A DNA stretch of 22,966 nucleotides from DATKWS01 sp035529435 (GCA_035529435.1 DATKWS010000245.1:1-22966); one strand, 5' to 3'; positions 8,836 through 16,816 are shown, counted from the stretch's first letter. Notes: a model not told the origin generated them from the sequence alone. Numbers and translations: made by a program.

Positions 8836-10668
8836 ATGTGTGGGATCATCGGATACGTCGGCAAGAGTAGTGGTGTGGGGGATATCCTGCTGGAGGGTCT
8901 CAAGAGGCTCGAGTACCGGGGATATGACTCGGCGGGATTGGCCATCGCGCGGGACGGCAAGCTCGTGTGGGAAAAGATGCCGGGAAAGATCCAGGAGCTC
9001 GAGGAGAAACTCGAAGGGATCGATCTGTCGGGCAACCTCGGCATCGCGCATACACGATGGGCCACGCACGGTGAGCCGAACCGGACCAACGCCCACCCGC
9101 ATTTCGACTGCGCCATGAATATCGCCCTCGTGCACAACGGGATCATCGAGAATTATCAGACACTCAAGAAAAGCCTCCAGGCCGAGAACCACGAGTTCAA
9201 AACGGACACGGACACGGAAGTGCTCGTGCATCTTATTGAAAAGTTCTATGATGGCAATGCGTTGGAATATGCGGTTCAGAAAGCTCTTGAAGTAGTTGAG
9301 GGGACATACGGCATCCTCGTCTTTGCGGCATCGGAACCGAACAAGATCGTCGGTGCACGCAACGGTTCGCCGATCGTCGTCGGCATCGGTGACGGGGAAT
9401 TCATCATCGCCAGTGATGTGGCCGCGATCCTCAAGCATACCAAGCAGGTCATCTACCTCGAGGACCAGCAGATGATCGTGGCGACTCCGGATGGATTCAA
9501 TACCATGACGATCGAGAATGAGAGCGTCGAGCACACGATCCAGGAGATCGAGTGGGATCTCGATATGATCGAGAAGGGCGGATTCCCGTACTTCATGCTC
9601 AAGGAGATCTTCGAGCAGCCCGAAACGATCCACAACGCCATGCGCGGGCGTCTGATTCACGGCGAGGGAAAAGCCCGGCTCGGCGGCCTCACGCTGTCCG
9701 AGGCCGAGCTCCGCACCATACGTCGCATCGTGCTGATCGGCTGTGGAACGAGCTGGCACGCGGCGCTTCTCGGTGAGTACATGATAGAGGAGAAGGCACG
9801 GATACCGGTCGAGGTCGAGTACGCAAGCGAATTCCGTTACCGGAATCCCATCATGGAGGACGGCACACTGGTTTTCGCAATAAGCCAGTCGGGCGAGACC
9901 GTCGATACGCTGGCCGCGCTCAGGGAAGCGAAGAACCGGGGCGTGAAATGCATGGGTATCTGCAACGTGGTGGGCAGCACCATCGCCCGCGAGTCTCAGG
10001 GCGGCGTGTACATCCACGCGGGCCCCGAGATCGGTGTCGCCTCCACCAAGGCATTCACATCCCAGATAACCGTGTTGAGCCTTCTCTCACTCGTTCTCGG
10101 ACGCATGCGAAACCTCTCATCGGCGGAGGGTATCGAGATCATCGAGGCTATGCATGCCCTGCCCGATCAGGTCAGGGAGATCCTCCGGACCGACGAGGAA
10201 ATAAAGAAGATTTCGGAGAAATATTACCATCACAACAATTTTCTGTACCTCGGGAGGGGGCCGAATTATCCGGTAGCGCTGGAAGGCGCCCTGAAGCTCA
10301 AGGAGATATCGTACGTTCACGCGGAGGGGTATCCGGCCGCGGAGATGAAGCACGGTCCGATCGCGCTGATAGACGAGAATATGCCGGTTGTCATCATCTG
10401 TCCCAAGGATAATGCGTACCAGAAGATCATCGGGAACATCTGCGAGGTGAAGGCCCGGAAGGGCAAAACAATCGCCATCACGAACGAGGGGAACAGCGAA
10501 GTCGTCGAGATGGCGGATCACGTTATCTATATTCCCCGGACACTGGATTTCCTCTATCCGATTCTCGCCGTAATTCCACTTCAGCTCATGGCGTATCATA
10601 TCGCCGTACTGAGAGGGTGCAATGTCGATCAACCGAGAAACCTTGCAAAGAGCGTCACGGTTGAATAG
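8836..10668 (+). CDS. glmS: Glutamine--fructose-6-phosphate aminotransferase (isomerizing)
   Basis: It makes glucosamine-6-phosphate from fructose-6-phosphate and glutamine, the entry step to UDP-N-acetylglucosamine, peptidoglycan and glycolipids. The 610-residue protein begins MCGIIGYVG; after Met removal the Cys becomes the N-terminal nucleophile of the glutaminase domain, which fixes the start at 8836 rather than the GTG three codons earlier. RGYDS and HTRWATHG belong to the glutamine site. Two SIS sugar-isomerase domains follow, with IGCGTSWHA (about 302) and LGRGPNYPVALEGALKLKE (about 472), and the conserved tail LAKSVTVE ends the chain. A ribosome-binding site AAGAGGT precedes the start. 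It lies 86 bp after glmM. No glmS ribozyme core is seen in that short gap; only a small CCGGC/GCCGG hairpin (8793-8807) is present. Confidence 0.97.
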   Translation: MCGIIGYVGKSSGVGDILLEGLKRLEYRGYDSAGLAIARDGKLVWEKMPGKIQELEEKLEGIDLSGNLGIAHTRWATHGEPNRTNAHPHFDCAMNIALVHNGIIENYQTLKKSLQAENHEFKTDTDTEVLVHLIEKFYDGNALEYAVQKALEVVEGTYGILVFAASEPNKIVGARNGSPIVVGIGDGEFIIASDVAAILKHTKQVIYLEDQQMIVATPDGFNTMTIENESVEHTIQEIEWDLDMIEKGGFPYFMLKEIFEQPETIHNAMRGRLIHGEGKARLGGLTLSEAELRTIRRIVLIGCGTSWHAALLGEYMIEEKARIPVEVEYASEFRYRNPIMEDGTLVFAISQSGETVDTLAALREAKNRGVKCMGICNVVGSTIARESQGGVYIHAGPEIGVASTKAFTSQITVLSLLSLVLGRMRNLSSAEGIEIIEAMHALPDQVREILRTDEEIKKISEKYYHHNNFLYLGRGPNYPVALEGALKLKEISYVHAEGYPAAEMKHGPIALIDENMPVVIICPKDNAYQKIIGNICEVKARKGKTIAITNEGNSEVVEMADHVIYIPRTLDFLYPILAVIPLQLMAYHIAVLRGCNVDQPRNLAKSVTVE

Positions 10669-10799
10669 ATTCCAAAAACCGATCACCGCGCCTCCACGCT
10701 TACCTGTTCGATGCCGGGGCGGTAGTATCGCAGCCGTGCGAATATTTGATGCGTACATACAAGGAAGAGACGAGTGATCACTCTGCGAAGGAGGAGGTC

Positions 10800-11180
10800 A
10801 TGAAGCAGATCATTCACACGGATGCCGCGCCTGCCGCGGTCGGACCGTACAGCCAGGCCGTTCGTGCGGGCAATTTCATCTTCGTATCGGGGCAGCTCGG
10901 GATGGATCCGGCAACCGGCGCGCTCGTCGACGGGGGACTGGAAAAGCAGGTTCACCAGGTGCTTGTGAACCTCCGGGCGATACTCGAAGCCGCGGGATCG
11001 GAAATGCAATCGGTCGTGAAGACAACCGTGCTGCTCCAGTCGATCGAGGATTTCAAGGCGATGAACGAGGTGTACAAGACATTCTTCACCGAACGGCCGC
11101 CGGCGCGAGCGGCGTTCGAGGTCGGGAGACTTCCCCTCGGCGCGCTCGTGGAGATCGAGGCGGTGGCCTGTCTCGGCTGA
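10800..11180 (+). CDS. ridA: RidA family reactive enamine/imine deaminase
   Basis: RidA proteins are small trimeric enzymes that hydrolyse reactive 2-aminoacrylate-type intermediates released by PLP enzymes, protecting other enzymes. The 126-residue product is full length. It has the N-terminal AAVGPYSQAV, the FVSGQLGMDP segment and the C-terminal PPARAAFEVGRLPLGALVEIE, which carries the conserved arginine and the VEIE motif of active deaminases. The ATG at 10800 is chosen because AGGAGGAGGT stands just before it. A 131-bp gap separates it from glmS with no terminator, so it could be read from the glm transcript; only a weak promoter-like pair is visible around 10700-10728. The TGA stop lies just before the selC promoter. 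Confidence 0.93.
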   Translation: MKQIIHTDAAPAAVGPYSQAVRAGNFIFVSGQLGMDPATGALVDGGLEKQVHQVLVNLRAILEAAGSEMQSVVKTTVLLQSIEDFKAMNEVYKTFFTERPPARAAFEVGRLPLGALVEIEAVACLG

Positions 11181-11188
11181 GTGGACTC

Positions 11189-11217
11189 TTTACACCCGTT
11201 CGCCGATTACCTATTAT
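11189..11217 (+). promoter_or_regulatory. Near-consensus promoter of the selenocysteine tRNA gene
   Basis: TTTACA (11189-11194) and TATTAT (11212-11217) each match the sigma-70 consensus at five of six positions and are separated by exactly 17 bp. The expected start point (about 11224-11226) coincides with the first base of the tRNA, so the transcript would have almost no 5' leader. Confidence 0.7.
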
Positions 11218-11225
11218 TACCATGC

Positions 11226-11323
11226 GGGAATGGATGGGTTCTGGTGGACCTCGAGGACTTCAAATCCTTCTGCCGGGTGCTGAAACCATCCGGGGTGGGT
11301 TCGATTCCCACACATTCCCGCCA
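11226..11323 (+). tRNA. selC: tRNA-Sec (anticodon UCA), CCA encoded
   Basis: The 98-nt gene carries the hallmarks of a bacterial selenocysteine tRNA. The acceptor arms are GGGAATG (11226-11232) and CATTCCC (11313-11319), then discriminator G and an encoded CCA. The D arm has a 6-bp stem (11236-11241 with 11246-11251, two wobbles) closed by the four-base loop TGGT. The anticodon loop CTTCAAA (11258-11264) presents TCA, which reads UGA. The long variable arm has a 7-bp stem (11273-11279 with 11287-11293) and a 7-nt loop. The T arm is GTGGG/CCCAC with loop TTCGATT. The eighth acceptor pair would be G11233 with A11312, a mismatch. It is charged with serine and converted by SelA; selA, selB and selD are not in this window. 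Confidence 0.95.
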
Positions 11324-11366
11324 GAACTTGACCGTATACCAGGCTGATCGTGGTTTCGTTTCAACG

Positions 11367-12035
11367 ATGACGGTTCCCGGCATCAGGCATACGAGGGCGG
11401 ATCGCATATCGAACGCGCGGCTGATTTCGTTGTTCGTGATCGCCGTGGCGTGGACGGCGCTCTCCCCGTTCGATGCCTGTCTCGCTCTTGAAACAGGCGC
11501 GCCGCCGCCCGGAGGGGCCGCAACGGTCCGGGACGCCGCGAGCGATACGACGCGTATCGAGGGGGCGGGTATCACGTGGACCAAGGATGAGCTCAAGGAT
11601 GTATTGACCGAGCAGTCGGGAATCGGGCCGGATGGCGCCGCCGTGAAGGGTAAGAACGCCCGCGTGGCGATGCTGTGTACGTTGCTCTTTCCCGGGCTCG
11701 GCCAGATGTACAACGAGCGCCCGTTCAAGGCGATCATCGCCATGGGTGTCGAGACGTTCTACATGAGCCAGATCCTCATCAATCACCGCAATTCGCGGCG
11801 GGCCGAGCACTACAGGGACAGGCTTCCATACGGATCTTCGGAATGGAACCGGCAGAATTGGTGGGTCGACGAGTACAAGGAGAGAAGGCTCGACTGGATA
11901 TGGTGGTCATCAGGCATCCTTTTCGTGCTGATGCTCGACTCGTATATTGACTCGCATCTCTACGACATGCATGTCAAGATCGAGGGGGTTTCCCACGAGG
12001 GAGGATCGGGCATACAATTCGTCTATTCGTTCTAG
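11367..12035 (+). CDS. DUF5683 family membrane protein
   Basis: The function is unknown. The 222-residue product starts with a signal-like segment (basic RISNAR, then hydrophobic LISLFVIAVAWTALS, residues 19-33). A low-complexity Gly/Ala/Thr linker follows, then the domain that identifies the family: VAMLCTLLFPGLGQMYNERPFKA (about 100-122), a following hydrophobic stretch, WNRQNWWVDEYKERR and a last hydrophobic segment around 178-190 before DSYIDSHLYD. The LFPGLGQ.YN pattern is also seen in TM2-like proteins. The frame stays open upstream through selC to a GTG at 11181, but the tRNA occupies that sequence, so I take the first ATG after it. No good ribosome-binding site is visible, and the true start is uncertain by some codons. 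Confidence 0.7.
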   Translation: MTVPGIRHTRADRISNARLISLFVIAVAWTALSPFDACLALETGAPPPGGAATVRDAASDTTRIEGAGITWTKDELKDVLTEQSGIGPDGAAVKGKNARVAMLCTLLFPGLGQMYNERPFKAIIAMGVETFYMSQILINHRNSRRAEHYRDRLPYGSSEWNRQNWWVDEYKERRLDWIWWSSGILFVLMLDSYIDSHLYDMHVKIEGVSHEGGSGIQFVYSF

Positions 12036-12117
12036 TGGCTGTGGGCGGATCCGGAATGAACGGTGAAGGAGTCGAAGTCCCCCCGTATGCCGCGGAATGA
12101 CGGAACGGTAAAAAGTC

Positions 12118-12145
12118 TTGAACATGCGGGGGATTTGTATAGATT
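12118..12145 (+). promoter_or_regulatory. Possible promoter of lepB
   Basis: TTGAAC (12118-12123) is followed by 16 bp and TAGATT (12140-12145). Each matches the sigma-70 consensus at about four of six positions. The start point would be near 12152, about 55 nt before lepB. Confidence 0.4.
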
Positions 12146-12207
12146 AAAGGGAATCAATCTTGTTATGGATATGTAGAAACAACGGGCGGAACGAAACGGA
12201 GGAGCGC

Positions 12208-12816
12208 ATGGCTCGAATGACAAAGGGGAATAACAAGTCGAAGTTCAGGGAATATACCGAGATAGTCGTCACTGCCGTCGTGCTCGCGCTGATCGTCCGG
12301 GCACTGCTCATTCAGAGCTATCATATTCCCTCCGAGTCGATGGAAAACACGCTTCTCAAGGGTGATTTTCTCTTCGCCAACAAGTTCCTCTACGGTGCAA
12401 AGGTTCCCTTCGTCGATTGGCGGTTCCCGAAGGTCAGGGATCCGAAACCGGGAGATGTCGTCATCTTCAAGTTCCCCGGTGACGGCAAGACAGATTACAT
12501 CAAGCGGTGCATAGCGGTCGAGGGACAGACGGTCGAGATTCGCGGCACGCGTGTATTCGTTGACGGGAAAGAATTGAAAGAGGACTACGCGAAGCACATC
12601 GGCGGGGACAAACCACGGCGTAATTTCGAACCGTTTGTCGTTCCCCAGAATCACATCTTCGTCATGGGGGACAACCGCGATAACAGCTACGACTCTCGAT
12701 TCTGGGGTGCACTTCATACGAAGTACGTCAGGGGGAAGGCGCTTTTCCTCTACTTCTCCATTGATTACAATAAACACTGGGTCAGATTCAAGAGAATCGG
12801 CGATATCATCCGTTAG
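12208..12816 (+). CDS. lepB: Signal peptidase I
   Basis: It cleaves signal peptides from exported proteins at the outer face of the inner membrane, using a Ser-Lys dyad. The 202-residue protein has a short cytoplasmic N-terminus, one membrane anchor (about residues 18-35), the serine motif IPSESMENTL (Ser44), the lysine motif DYIKRCIAVEG (Lys99) and the family signature GDNRDNSYDSRFWG (154-167). The compact length, with a single anchor, is typical of the shorter signal peptidases. The ATG at 12208 is chosen because GGAGGAG precedes it; an upstream in-frame ATG at 12160 lacks one. It is preceded by a possible promoter and followed by a GC-rich hairpin (12849-12855 with 12869-12875) without a T run, so termination there is uncertain. 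Confidence 0.94.
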   Translation: MARMTKGNNKSKFREYTEIVVTAVVLALIVRALLIQSYHIPSESMENTLLKGDFLFANKFLYGAKVPFVDWRFPKVRDPKPGDVVIFKFPGDGKTDYIKRCIAVEGQTVEIRGTRVFVDGKELKEDYAKHIGGDKPRRNFEPFVVPQNHIFVMGDNRDNSYDSRFWGALHTKYVRGKALFLYFSIDYNKHWVRFKRIGDIIR

Positions 12817-12892
12817 GTGCTCGGCCGTCCATGTCAGGAGATGATCCCCGCGCCGCCTTCACCGCATCCGGCGCGACGTCCACGCGTGCGCG

Positions 12893-12928
12893 AGCACACT
12901 TGACACTACGTGCGATAGAATCTACAGT
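12893..12928 (+). promoter_or_regulatory. hrcA promoter with weak inverted repeat at the -35 box
   Basis: TTGACA (12900-12905), a 17-bp spacer and TACAGT (12923-12928) form a good sigma-70 promoter, with the start near 12935 and a leader of about 27 nt. GCAC (12894-12897) and GTGC (12910-12913) flank the -35 box as a short inverted repeat. Its core bases resemble CIRCE (TTAGCACTC-N9-GAGTGCTAA), but the outer bases and spacing differ, so it is only a weak candidate HrcA operator. Confidence 0.55.
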
Positions 12929-12961
12929 TCACTCGGCGTTGTGGGAACGGTACCTCATACG

Positions 12962-13993
12962 ATGAAGACGATCACGGTTCACGATATTTCATTGCAGGAG
13001 CGGAAGCTGCTCAAGCGGGTCGTCGATCTGTTCATCGAGACCGGCCGGCCGGTGAGCTCACTGATGCTCAAGCGTCATTACGGGCTCGAGACCAGCACGG
13101 CGCACATTCGCAAGAGCCTCCACGTGCTCGAGGATAGGGGATTACTCTACAAGCCGCATGTTTCCGCCGGGCGTGTCCCGAGCGATGCGGGCTACCGCCT
13201 GTACGTCAACGATATCAGGAACATCAACCCGTTGAACGGAAAGGTTGTCGAGGAGATACGTAGAAAGATCGGGCAGGATTTCAACGATATACGGGAGGTA
13301 ATGCTGCGGACATCGCATCTGCTCGGCGAGCTGACCAACTACATGGGATTCATACTGGGTGTCTTCAACTGCGGGCATGTCGTCGAAAAACTGCGTATCG
13401 TACAACTCGAGGGGACGGCCGGGCTGGTGATTCTCACGCTGGAGCCGCAACAGGAGAGAAAGGTGCTGGTCATGTTCCCCAAGCGGTATCGGTCACACAT
13501 CATCGATCGGGCCGTTCAGATTATCAACGAGCGTATCGCCGGATATCCTCTGACAGCGGCCCCGCGGCGGCTCGAGGATGTCGCGAGGGACGGGATCGGT
13601 ATCGAACGCGAGATTGCCCAGGCGGTGCGTAACGAGGCCGAATACCTCTTCGATCTCGCGTACGAACTGCGGTATTCGTTCAGGGGATTCGACAGGCCCG
13701 CCGATCTGTACGAACTCAAGGACCCGAGGATCTTGCGTAATCTGGTGAGGATCATGGGGGAACGGCACCTCATGCTCAGTGTGATGCGGGACCGCTTGAA
13801 CGAGGAGATGGTGGTGACCATCGGCAGGGAAAACGGATTCGAGGAGCTGGCGGATTTCTCCATCATCACTCACCGGTTCAGCGCGGCTGATCACAATGGC
13901 CTACTCGGTGTTCTCGGGCCGACACGGATGAGTTACCAGCTCGTCCTCGCACTGCTCAGTGCGACAGCCGAGGAGCTTCGTTTCCAGGTATAG
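12962..13993 (+). CDS. hrcA: Heat-inducible transcription repressor HrcA
   Basis: HrcA dimers repress class I heat-shock genes by binding the CIRCE inverted repeat. The 343-residue product is the usual length. The N-terminal winged helix-turn-helix reads LLKRVVDLFIETGRPVSS, then LETSTAHIRKSLHVLEDRGLL, and the wing PHVSAGRVPSDAGYRLYV is highly conserved. The middle and C-terminal parts fit the GAF-like dimerisation domain, ending in RMSYQLVLALLSATAEELR. The recognition helix differs from the common form, which has ATIRN where this protein has AHIRK. The ATG at 12962 gives the family-like N-terminus (MKTITVHDISLQERK); an in-frame GTG at 12941 is the alternative, and neither has a strong ribosome-binding site. 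It leads the grpE-dnaK-dnaJ cluster and is expected to repress it and itself. Confidence 0.94.
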   Translation: MKTITVHDISLQERKLLKRVVDLFIETGRPVSSLMLKRHYGLETSTAHIRKSLHVLEDRGLLYKPHVSAGRVPSDAGYRLYVNDIRNINPLNGKVVEEIRRKIGQDFNDIREVMLRTSHLLGELTNYMGFILGVFNCGHVVEKLRIVQLEGTAGLVILTLEPQQERKVLVMFPKRYRSHIIDRAVQIINERIAGYPLTAAPRRLEDVARDGIGIEREIAQAVRNEAEYLFDLAYELRYSFRGFDRPADLYELKDPRILRNLVRIMGERHLMLSVMRDRLNEEMVVTIGRENGFEELADFSIITHRFSAADHNGLLGVLGPTRMSYQLVLALLSATAEELRFQV

Positions 13994-14021
13994 AATATGC
14001 AATGGCGACATCCAACACTTC

Positions 14022-14039
14022 AGGAGGAATAATCCATTG
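14022..14039 (+). promoter_or_regulatory. Ribosome-binding site that sets a TTG start for grpE
   Basis: AGGAGG (14022-14027) stands 9 nt before an in-frame TTG (14037-14039). The next in-frame ATG (14163) has no comparable site, so the rare TTG is the best-supported start. Confidence 0.7.
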
Positions 14040-14909
14040 TCGAATGGCACGGAACGTGAAAAAAAAGAACATGTTCTCGGTGAAGAGGCGAGCTGGGAGG
14101 ATGCCGTAAAGAATGTGGAGGAGGAATGTGAGAATGCAGGAAGAGCCCGGCAGCAGGCCGTGATGGAGCCCGGGGATACGTCCGGGGGAGAAGATACGGC
14201 AGGAGGGGGCGATGACCGTGAAGGCGGCGGGGAATCCGGGTTGGAAGAAAAATCCATGGATGCCGGGCCGGAGGATGCCGGTCGGGAGAACGGTCCACAT
14301 GACCGGGAGCACGACGGCCAGGCCGAACGAGGCGACGATACGGAACGGACAGCGGGGCAGAAGGGAGAGGTGCAAAAGCGCACTAAACGGAGCCGCAAGG
14401 AGTTACTCGCTATTCTGGATAAACAGCAGGACGAACTCGAACGGGCACGGGAAGAGTCGGATAATATCAAGCAACAGATTGTTATAAAAGAAGATAAACT
14501 CATCCGCGTGGTTGCTGAATTTGAAAATTACAAGAAGCGTACAAGACGGGAATGGGAATTGCATCAAAAGCGTGCGAACGCCGATCTTATCAAGGAGATA
14601 CTCGGAATTCTGGACGACTTCGAACGGGCGTTCGAGGCGCCGGATGATTCGGGGGAACATTTCAGAAGCGGTGTGCAGCTGATACATTCCGGGTTGCTTG
14701 ATGTGATGGAGCGGGCGGGTCTTACCGAGATAGAGGCGGAGAACAAACCGTTCGACCCGCAGTACCACGAAGCATTGGGTGTGGTCGCGAGCGACGAGGT
14801 GGAGGAAGGCTGCGTGGCGAATGTCGTGCAGAAGGGTTATTTGCTCCGCGGTCAGCTCTTGAGACCCGCGAAGGTAATCGTTGTCAAGGCGAAAGAATCG
14901 CAGGAATAG
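14037..14909 (+). CDS. grpE: Nucleotide exchange factor GrpE with long acidic N-terminal extension
   Basis: GrpE dimers release ADP from DnaK and so reset the chaperone cycle. The product is 290 residues, compared with about 190-210 for most GrpE. The extra length is an N-terminal stretch (about 1-118) very rich in Glu, Asp, Gly and Arg, which looks disordered. The GrpE domain follows: a long coiled coil (about 120-182) including VVAEFENYKKRTRRE, then the head with NKPFDPQYHEALG (from 236) and GYLLRGQLLRPAKVIV (267-282). The start is a TTG supported by AGGAGG. The gene begins 43 nt after hrcA and ends 33 nt before dnaK, in one apparent operon. A shorter product from an internal ATG cannot be ruled out. 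Confidence 0.92.
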   Translation: MSNGTEREKKEHVLGEEASWEDAVKNVEEECENAGRARQQAVMEPGDTSGGEDTAGGGDDREGGGESGLEEKSMDAGPEDAGRENGPHDREHDGQAERGDDTERTAGQKGEVQKRTKRSRKELLAILDKQQDELERAREESDNIKQQIVIKEDKLIRVVAEFENYKKRTRREWELHQKRANADLIKEILGILDDFERAFEAPDDSGEHFRSGVQLIHSGLLDVMERAGLTEIEAENKPFDPQYHEALGVVASDEVEEGCVANVVQKGYLLRGQLLRPAKVIVVKAKESQE

Positions 14910-14942
14910 CGCAGAAAACACACGAGCCAAGAGGAAACACAT

Positions 14943-16769
14943 ATGGGAAAGGTAATCGGAATAGACTTGGGAACGACCAATTCGTGCGTTGCGGTTGTTG
15001 AGGGCAACGAGCCTGTCATCGTTCCCAGCGCAGAGGGTGGCCGCACTACACCGTCGGTTGTGGCTCTCGCAAAAAACAACGAGAGGCTCGTCGGGCAGCT
15101 TGCAAAACGCCAGGCAATTACGAATCCCGATAACACGGTCTACTCGATAAAGCGTTTCATCGGGAGGCGGTATTCCGAGACCGAGGGAGAGATCAAACAA
15201 GTTTCCTACAGGATCAGCAGGGGGAAAAACGACGAGATCCTGATCCATCTCAAGGACAAAACGTACCGTCCCGCTGAAATCTCCGCCATGATCCTTCGCG
15301 CGCTGAAGAAATCGGCGGAGGAATACCTCGGTGAGGAGGTGCAGGAAGCGGTCATCACGGTACCCGCTTACTTCAACGACGGCCAGCGACAGGCAACGAA
15401 GGATGCGGGAAAGATCGCCGGTCTCGATGTGCTCCGCATCGTCAACGAGCCGACCGCCGCGGCGCTCGCCTACGGTATGGACAAGGAGCGTGTGGGCAAG
15501 GTGGCCGTGTACGATCTCGGCGGCGGTACGTTCGATATATCAATTCTCGAGCTCAACGAGGGTATATACCAGGTGAAATCGACAAACGGCGATACGATGC
15601 TCGGTGGGGATGATTTCGACCGGGTGATCATGGATTGGATCGTCCGGGATTTCAATGAAAACGAGGGGATCGATCTCTCCGGCGACAAGATGGCGATACA
15701 GCGCATTCGCGAGGCGGCCGAGAAGGCCAAATGCGAACTGAGCACGGTGCACGAGACGAATATCAACCTGCCGTTCATTTATGCCGACGACAATGGTCCG
15801 CGGCATCTCGACATGGTCCTGACGCGTGCGACGATGGAAAAGCTGGTTCATCCGCTGATACAGCGGACGCTGGCTCCCTGCAAACAGGCGCTCGCGGATG
15901 CGAATCTCACCGTTTCCGCTATCGATGAGGTCATACTGGTCGGCGGCTCCACCAGGGCGCCGGCCGTACGCCGGTTCGTCAACGAGTTCTTCCAGCGCGA
16001 ACCCAACAAGGGCGTCAATCCGGATGAGGTCGTATCGATGGGTGCCGCCATCCAGGCGGGTGTCCTCTCGGGCGATGTGGAGGAGATACTCCTTCTCGAC
16101 GTGACGCCGCTGAGCCTTGGCATAGAGACGCTCGGGGGACTCATGACCACATTGATAGAGCGAAATTCAACGATTCCCTGCCGCAAGTCGCAGATATTCT
16201 CTACGGCGGCCGACAACCAACCGGCGGTGAGCATCCATGTGCTCCAGGGAGAACGTGAGCTGGCCAAGGATAACCGTACGCTGGCGCGCTTCGATCTCAT
16301 CGGTCTCCCACCGGCGCCGCGCGGCGTGCCCCAGATAGAGGTTGCTTTCGACATCGATGCAAACGGCATCGTGCATGTATCGGCGAAGGATCTCGGCACG
16401 GGCAAGGAACAGAAGATAGAGGTCAAGGTCTCGAGCGGTCTCTCGCAGGAACAGATCGATGCCATGATCAAAGAGGCGGAGGAGCATGCGATCGAGGACG
16501 AGATGAAGAAAAACGTCGTAAAGATTCGCAACGACGCCGAGATTTTGATATACTCAACCGAGCAGACGCTGGCCGATCATGGAGGCAGCATCGACGAAGA
16601 TGACAGAACAAGTATCACCCAGGCCTTGCTCGATCTGAAGGATACGATCGGGAAGGGTGACGCTGATGAAATCCGGAAGTCCACCGAGGCACTTTCAGCC
16701 GCTGTATACCGGATCGCCGAGATGATGTACAATACGACCTCGGGTGAAGAGTTCGTGGACGAGGAATGA
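14943..16769 (+). CDS. dnaK: Molecular chaperone DnaK (Hsp70)
   Basis: DnaK binds hydrophobic peptide segments in an ATP-controlled cycle with DnaJ and GrpE. The 608-residue protein has the actin-fold ATPase signatures IGIDLGTTNSCVAVVEG at the start, VYDLGGGTFDISILEL in the middle and ILVGGSTRAPAVRRFV later. The substrate-binding domain follows with DVTPLSLGIETLGG and the NGIVHVSAKDLGTGKEQKI segment, then the helical lid. It is somewhat shorter than the roughly 638 residues of Escherichia coli DnaK, mainly at the C-terminal tail, which ends in EEFVDEE. A GAGG-type ribosome-binding site precedes the ATG. It sits between grpE and dnaJ; no separate promoter or CIRCE element is visible before it. 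Confidence 0.98.
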   Translation: MGKVIGIDLGTTNSCVAVVEGNEPVIVPSAEGGRTTPSVVALAKNNERLVGQLAKRQAITNPDNTVYSIKRFIGRRYSETEGEIKQVSYRISRGKNDEILIHLKDKTYRPAEISAMILRALKKSAEEYLGEEVQEAVITVPAYFNDGQRQATKDAGKIAGLDVLRIVNEPTAAALAYGMDKERVGKVAVYDLGGGTFDISILELNEGIYQVKSTNGDTMLGGDDFDRVIMDWIVRDFNENEGIDLSGDKMAIQRIREAAEKAKCELSTVHETNINLPFIYADDNGPRHLDMVLTRATMEKLVHPLIQRTLAPCKQALADANLTVSAIDEVILVGGSTRAPAVRRFVNEFFQREPNKGVNPDEVVSMGAAIQAGVLSGDVEEILLLDVTPLSLGIETLGGLMTTLIERNSTIPCRKSQIFSTAADNQPAVSIHVLQGERELAKDNRTLARFDLIGLPPAPRGVPQIEVAFDIDANGIVHVSAKDLGTGKEQKIEVKVSSGLSQEQIDAMIKEAEEHAIEDEMKKNVVKIRNDAEILIYSTEQTLADHGGSIDEDDRTSITQALLDLKDTIGKGDADEIRKSTEALSAAVYRIAEMMYNTTSGEEFVDEE

Positions 16770-16816
16770 TGAATATCTCAATCGGATGATTGAAACGGTG
16801 AGTGTTTTTTGAGGGA

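Noticed and set aside
8746..10017. A 423-codon open frame on the minus strand opposite glmS
   Set aside because: Antisense shadow of glmS with no recognisable motif.
11181..11366. A longer DUF5683 protein starting at the GTG at 11181
   Set aside because: The extra codons would translate through the whole tRNA-Sec gene; the signal-like segment begins after the later ATG.
10800..12035. ridA and the DUF5683 gene are in the same frame, separated at the junction by a single TGA, which could suggest a selenoprotein next to selC
   Set aside because: RidA ends naturally at the VEIE-containing C-terminus, and the in-frame sequence after the TGA is the selC promoter and the tRNA itself. The shared frame is coincidence.
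12817..12961. A terminator after lepB (stem 12849-12855 with 12869-12875)
   Set aside because: The 7-bp GC stem has a 13-nt loop and no T run, so I do not call it an intrinsic terminator.
16770..16816. A terminator between dnaK and dnaJ (short stem near 16777-16792, then TTTTTT)
   Set aside because: The stem is only about six AT-containing pairs and the T run lies well away from it; dnaJ more likely shares the transcript.
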